A DNA stretch of 36,955 nt from an uncultured Collinsella sp. (lineage in GTDB: Bacteria > Actinomycetota > Coriobacteriia > Coriobacteriales > Coriobacteriaceae). The stretch lies in NCBI GenBank assembly GCA_958431945.1, contig CAUASQ010000001.1:1-36955 (forward strand), written 5' to 3'. Positions 33,720 to 36,955 of the stretch are shown here, in pieces (the first letter of the stretch is position 1; every line of letters begins with the position of its first letter). A program made the translations under genes and the position numbers. The notes below the pieces were generated by a model, which was given only the letters and a program-made list of their open reading frames with translations, was not told where the DNA came from and did no database searches.

Positions 33720-34724
33720 ATGACTGTTACGTTCGAAGGTTACGAGCGCCGCGCTGACAAGATCAACAAGTGCCTCGCCGACAACGGCATCGCCTCCCTC
33801 GAGGAAGCTCTGCAGATCTGCACCGACAAGGGCTTCAACCCGCGTGAGATCGTCAACAACACCCAGTCCATCGCCTTCCAGAACGCCGAGTGGGCCTACA
33901 CCCTCGGTTGCGCTCTCGCTGTCAAGCGTGGCGCCAAGTCCGCTTCTGAGGCTGCCGCCATCATCGGCGAGGGCATCCAGGCCTTCACCGTTCCCGGCTC
34001 CGTCGCCGAGGACCGCAAGGTCGGTCTGGGCCACGGCAACCTGGGCGCTATGCTGCTCTCCGACGACACCGAGTGCTTCGCCTTCCTGGCCGGTCACGAG
34101 TCCTTCGCTGCCGCTGAGGGCGCTATCGGCCTGGCTCTGAACGCCAACAAGGCTCGTAAGAAGCCGCTGCGCGTCATCCTCAACGGTCTGGGCAAGGACG
34201 CTGCTCAGATCATCGCCCGCATCAACGGCTTCACCTACGTGAAGACCCAGTTCGACTACTTCACGGGCGAACTCAAGGTCGTCGAGACCATCCCCTACTC
34301 CGATGGTCCCCGCGCCGCCGTCAACTGCTACGGCGCCGACGACGTCCGCGAGGGCGTTGCCATCATGTGGCACGAGAACGTCGACATCTCGATCACCGGT
34401 AACTCCACCAACCCCACGCGCTTCCAGCACCCCGTCGCTGGCACCTACAAGAAGGAGCGCCTCGAGGCTGGCAAGAAGTACTTCTCCGTCGCTTCTGGTG
34501 GCGGCACTGGTCGTACCCTGCACCCGGACAACATGGGCGCCGGCCCTGCCTCTTACGGCATGACCGACACCATGGGCCGTATGCACTCCGACGCCCAGTT
34601 CGCCGGTTCTTCCTCCGTGCCTGCGCACGTTGACATGATGGGTCTCATCGGCATGGGCAACAACCCCATGGTCGGTGCCACCGTCGCCTGCGCTGTCGCC
34701 GTCGAGGAGGCCCTCAAGGCCTAA
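33720..34724 (+). CDS. GGGtGRT protein
   Basis: 334 residues with the defining SVASGGGTGRTLHPDN segment, plus GLGHGNLGAMLLSDDTECFAF and FAGSSSVPAHVDMMGLIGMG. It is a conserved anaerobe protein of unknown function, almost always encoded next to the scaffold-like protein that precedes it here, so a role in Fe-S or redox metabolism is inferred. No signal peptide or membrane segment. GAAAGGGAGGG precedes the ATG. Codon use is highly biased, like highly expressed genes. Confidence 0.92.
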   Translation: MTVTFEGYERRADKINKCLADNGIASLEEALQICTDKGFNPREIVNNTQSIAFQNAEWAYTLGCALAVKRGAKSASEAAAIIGEGIQAFTVPGSVAEDRKVGLGHGNLGAMLLSDDTECFAFLAGHESFAAAEGAIGLALNANKARKKPLRVILNGLGKDAAQIIARINGFTYVKTQFDYFTGELKVVETIPYSDGPRAAVNCYGADDVREGVAIMWHENVDISITGNSTNPTRFQHPVAGTYKKERLEAGKKYFSVASGGGTGRTLHPDNMGAGPASYGMTDTMGRMHSDAQFAGSSSVPAHVDMMGLIGMGNNPMVGATVACAVAVEEALKA

Positions 34725-34759
34725 TCGCGCCCGCGCGATGCTCATATAGTTGAGCTTTG

Positions 34760-34792
34760 GAGCCGCTACCCACCCAGGTAGCGGCTCTTTTT
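34760..34792 (+). terminator. Terminator after the GGGtGRT gene
   Basis: GAGCCGCTACC-CACCCA-GGTAGCGGCTC, a perfect 11-bp stem (34760-34787 including the loop), then TTTTT. Confidence 0.93.
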
Positions 34793-34980
34793 GTTTGCGC
34801 TGTCGCAGGGTAGCTAATGCCGATATATCAGTTGGGGCGAAATACAAGATGTGATGAGATGGAGCGTCAGAGCGTCCATGACGCCCACCTGCCATATTTG
34901 CCCTTTACCGATTTGCCGAGTCTTTGCGGCCCCATTGCCGATCACCCGTGCGACAATGCGCCGGACGAGAAAGGAATCCG

Positions 34981-36507
34981 ATGGAATCGACTGATGTACT
35001 GGTAATTGGATCTGGCATTGCGGGCCTTTGCGCCGCCATCGAAGCGGCACGCACGGGTGCAACCGTCACTGTGGCAAGCGCCGGCAAGACTATGAGTGGA
35101 TCGAGCTTCTTCCCCGGAACCTGGGGCCTAGGGCTTATCGGACCCGTTAACGAAGACGACGAGCAGGACCTCATCGACACCATCCTGGCCGTCGGCGGCG
35201 GCGTTGCCGACCCCGAACTCGTCCAAGCGTTCGTCCACGGCATTCCCCAAGCGATTGACTGGCTCGAGCAAGACCTGGGCGTTGAGCTCCAGCGTCCGCA
35301 AAGCGCCAAGAGTGCTCAACAAAAGCAATTTATCCCCTGCTTTGACCACAAGACGCGCATGTGGCGCGGCCTCACCCGCAAGCCCCTTGAGGACGCTCTG
35401 ACGACCTGGATCGAGTCGCTCGGCATTCGCCTGCTCCCCCGCCATGAGCTTATCGACCTTGTTGAGGACACGAACGGCAGAATAACCGGAACCGTACTCT
35501 ACGACCTTACCGAAAATCGAATCGTGCCCTTTGCTGCCAAGGCCACGGTCATCGCAGCCGGTGGCACAGGCGGCCTGTTCGAGCGCAGCCTTACGTCGGC
35601 TGATGTGCTCAGTTCCTCGCAGGCCATCGCGCTGGCGCACGGCGCAACACTTACTAATATAGAGTTCATGCAGATGATGCCCGGCTTCATCGAGCCCAGG
35701 CGTAACTTGGTCTTCAATGAGAAAACCTGGCGCTACGTGCACGTAGACCAGCCGGTAGATATTGCCGACGACAAGCTGGACGACCTGCTCGAGCAGCGCT
35801 CTGGATATGGCCCTTTCACTTCGCGCCTGGCCTCCCGCGCTATCGATCTCGTCATCGATCAGGCAGGTGCCGAAGGCCTGGCACTCCACTACAACTTCCC
35901 CCGCGAGGATGTCCCAGAGTTTGTGCAGGCCTTTGCTACGTGGCTGCAAGACGAGCACGGCATCGCTCCGACTGACGAGATGCGCGTTGCGATGTATGCC
36001 CACGCCGCTAATGGCGGCATCAAGATCGATAAGACCGCGCACACGGGCGTTGAGGGCCTCTACGCTTGCGGCGAGGCGACAGGCGGCATGCACGGCGCCG
36101 ACCGCATTGGTGGCTTGTCAAGCGCCAACGGCATCGTATTCGGACGCATCGCAGGCGCATCAGCAGCCCTTGCAGCACAGAAAGAGCCTGAGGCAGCCCT
36201 GAAGGCGGATATCGCCCTCCCCCAGTACGGCATAGCCGCAACAGATGCCGATTGCCTGACACAAAGCCTTAGGCACACGATGAGCACCTATTGCATGATC
36301 AACCGCACCGAGACGGGCCTATCCGAGGCACTACACGAGCTTGAGGGCTTAAAGACGGAGGCAACGACCTTGAGCACACAGAAAGCCCAGGACAGCGAAG
36401 TCGCAGCCCTCGCCCGCCTGCAATCGCAGATTCGACTAGCACAGGAAATGGTCAAAGCCATGCGCAAGCGAACTGAAAGCCTAGGTTCGCACTTTCGAGC
36501 GGACTAA
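34981..36507 (+). CDS. FAD-dependent oxidoreductase, NadB/fumarate-reductase flavoprotein family
   Basis: 508 residues from the ATG at 34981, with AAAGGA upstream. DVLVIGSGIAGLCAAIEAAR is the FAD-binding Rossmann start. ATVIAAGGTGGLFERSL and GGIKIDKTAHTGVEGLYACGEATGGMHGADRIGG match the aspartate oxidase/succinate dehydrogenase flavoprotein fold. The C-terminal 90 residues are helical and shorter than the NadB end. No nadA or nadC neighbour, heme-binding or membrane part is present, so the substrate is uncertain: a soluble fumarate-reductase-like or aspartate-oxidase-like enzyme. Confidence 0.85.
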   Translation: MESTDVLVIGSGIAGLCAAIEAARTGATVTVASAGKTMSGSSFFPGTWGLGLIGPVNEDDEQDLIDTILAVGGGVADPELVQAFVHGIPQAIDWLEQDLGVELQRPQSAKSAQQKQFIPCFDHKTRMWRGLTRKPLEDALTTWIESLGIRLLPRHELIDLVEDTNGRITGTVLYDLTENRIVPFAAKATVIAAGGTGGLFERSLTSADVLSSSQAIALAHGATLTNIEFMQMMPGFIEPRRNLVFNEKTWRYVHVDQPVDIADDKLDDLLEQRSGYGPFTSRLASRAIDLVIDQAGAEGLALHYNFPREDVPEFVQAFATWLQDEHGIAPTDEMRVAMYAHAANGGIKIDKTAHTGVEGLYACGEATGGMHGADRIGGLSSANGIVFGRIAGASAALAAQKEPEAALKADIALPQYGIAATDADCLTQSLRHTMSTYCMINRTETGLSEALHELEGLKTEATTLSTQKAQDSEVAALARLQSQIRLAQEMVKAMRKRTESLGSHFRAD

Positions 36508-36553
36508 ATCGATTCTCACTTTGAGTTTGATCACAACTTCTCAACATGCATCG

Positions 36554-36600
36554 AGCCCCGTAAGCATGATTCCCCTAAGGAGAACACGCCTACGGGGCTT
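36554..36600 (+). terminator. Hairpin after the flavoprotein gene
   Basis: AGCCCCGTA (36554-36562) pairs with TACGGGGCT (36591-36599), with a 28-base loop, followed by only two T. A second hairpin, CCGTG/CACGG around the palindrome TTCCCTAAGGGAA, follows at 36604-36628. Confidence 0.55.
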
Positions 36601-36637
36601 TAGCCGTGTTTCCCTAAGGGAATCACGGTGCAGATTA

Positions 36638-36742
36638 CTCAGCTCCGCGCCCTTTCGGGTTCGACCCCATGCGTGGTCAACAAAAAAGCGACCAGCCTGA
36701 GCCAGCCGCTTTAACAATCTTTGGGTGGGCCGTCAGGGGGTC
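36638..36742. repeat. 105-bp direct repeat, left copy, containing a tRNA 3' fragment
   Basis: Similar over its whole length to 36815-36919 (about 85-90% by eye). Both begin CTCAGCTCCGCGCC, include GGGTTCGACCCC, a leftward terminator hairpin (here 36682-36712) and end in TGGGCCGTCAGGGGGTC, the last 17 bases of the tRNA-Lys gene. After 36742 the left copy departs from the tRNA, so it is only a tRNA end. Confidence 0.8.
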
Positions 36743-36814
36743 AGCCTGCTGCGCAGGCGGTCGCTGCGGCGCTTCGCGCCTTGCGCGCTGCGCTGGCAAA
36801 TGCTTACGCATTTC

Positions 36815-36919
36815 CTCAGCTCCGCGCCCCGACGGGTTCGACCCCATGTGAGGTTAACAAAAAAGCGACCAGCCTAAGCCAGTCGCTTTAACATGCTTTG
36901 GGTGGGCCGTCAGGGGGTC
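36815..36919. repeat. 105-bp direct repeat, right copy, running into the tRNA-Lys gene
   Basis: Partner of 36638-36742. Here the repeat continues into a genuine tRNA gene. The arrangement of a full tRNA plus a displaced copy of its 3' end is what integration at a tRNA leaves behind, although only 72 bases separate the copies. Confidence 0.8.
36859..36889 (-). terminator. Terminator of the tRNA-Lys gene
   Basis: On the minus strand AAAGCGACTGGC-TTAG-GCTGGTCGCTTT, a 12-bp stem with two G-U pairs, then TTT, 14 bases after the tRNA end. Confidence 0.85.
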
Positions 36920-36955
36920 GAACCCTGGACCTTGGGATTAAGAGTCCCCTGCTCT
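36903..36955 (-). tRNA. tRNA-Lys(CTT), 3' part, cut by the window edge
   Basis: On the minus strand the anticodon loop is CTCTTAA (anticodon CTT), followed by a variable loop and the T arm CAGGG-TTCGACC-CCCTG. The acceptor strand ACGGCCC and discriminator A close the 3' end at 36903. A CCA is not encoded directly after the discriminator. The D arm and 5' acceptor lie outside the window. Confidence 0.85.

Noticed and set aside
32976..34895. Minus-strand frame of 639 codons over the scaffold/GGGtGRT pair
   Set aside because: Shadow of two highly biased, well-recognised genes.

Overview
The window looks like a gut Coriobacteriia chromosome, most likely Collinsella or a close relative. This is an inference from a high-GC core, a sufCBDSU operon, a GGGtGRT/Fe-S scaffold pair, several GT2 glycosyltransferases and a ChW-repeat surface protein; no marker gene was available. 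Core genes are GC-rich. The stretch from about 3.8 to 11.2 kb is AT-richer, full of gene fragments and repeats, and reads as an accessory or defence island.

Layout. 1-3762: two tandem genes for very similar ChW-repeat, NlpC/P60-like secreted proteins on the minus strand; the second runs off the left edge and the copies share a perfect 540-bp direct repeat. 3763-11233: a patchwork of glycosyltransferase fragments, a transposase remnant, an orphan HEPN-like gene, a frameshifted AAA ATPase, a PBECR4-like gene, two copies of a roughly 195-bp structured repeat, and two copies of a DUF4869-like gene. Only the second DUF4869 gene keeps its partner, a P-loop ATPase fused to a Toprim-like domain. 11230-18140: five GT2 genes read leftwards as one operon, probably for a surface glycan. 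18253-20573: an acyltransferase-3 membrane protein and a galactofuranosyltransferase-like GT2 on the plus strand. 20598-22394: an AAA-ATPase_like protein with a degenerate nuclease end. 22597-24357: a sortase-anchored secreted protein. 24486-25619: an Rrf2 regulator followed by an MNT/HEPN toxin-antitoxin pair.

25844-31089 is the SUF iron-sulfur cluster operon sufC-sufB-sufD-sufS-sufU, diverging from the Rrf2 gene across a region holding two inverted-repeat operators. A RAYT-like transposase (31751-32563) separates it from a second Fe-S-related pair (scaffold protein and GGGtGRT protein, 32967-34724). A NadB/fumarate-reductase-like flavoprotein follows (34981-36507). The right edge holds two 105-bp direct repeats ending in the 3' part of a tRNA-Lys(CTT) gene, which the window cuts.

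Main points for a second look: (1) the DUF4869 plus ATPase-Toprim pair, a candidate defence or stress module duplicated with its promoter; (2) three copies of one glycosyltransferase 3' end bracketing accessory genes, which suggests cassette exchange by homologous recombination; (3) comparison of the two repeat copies, which defines a roughly 680-bp single-gene insertion carrying the PBECR4-like gene.
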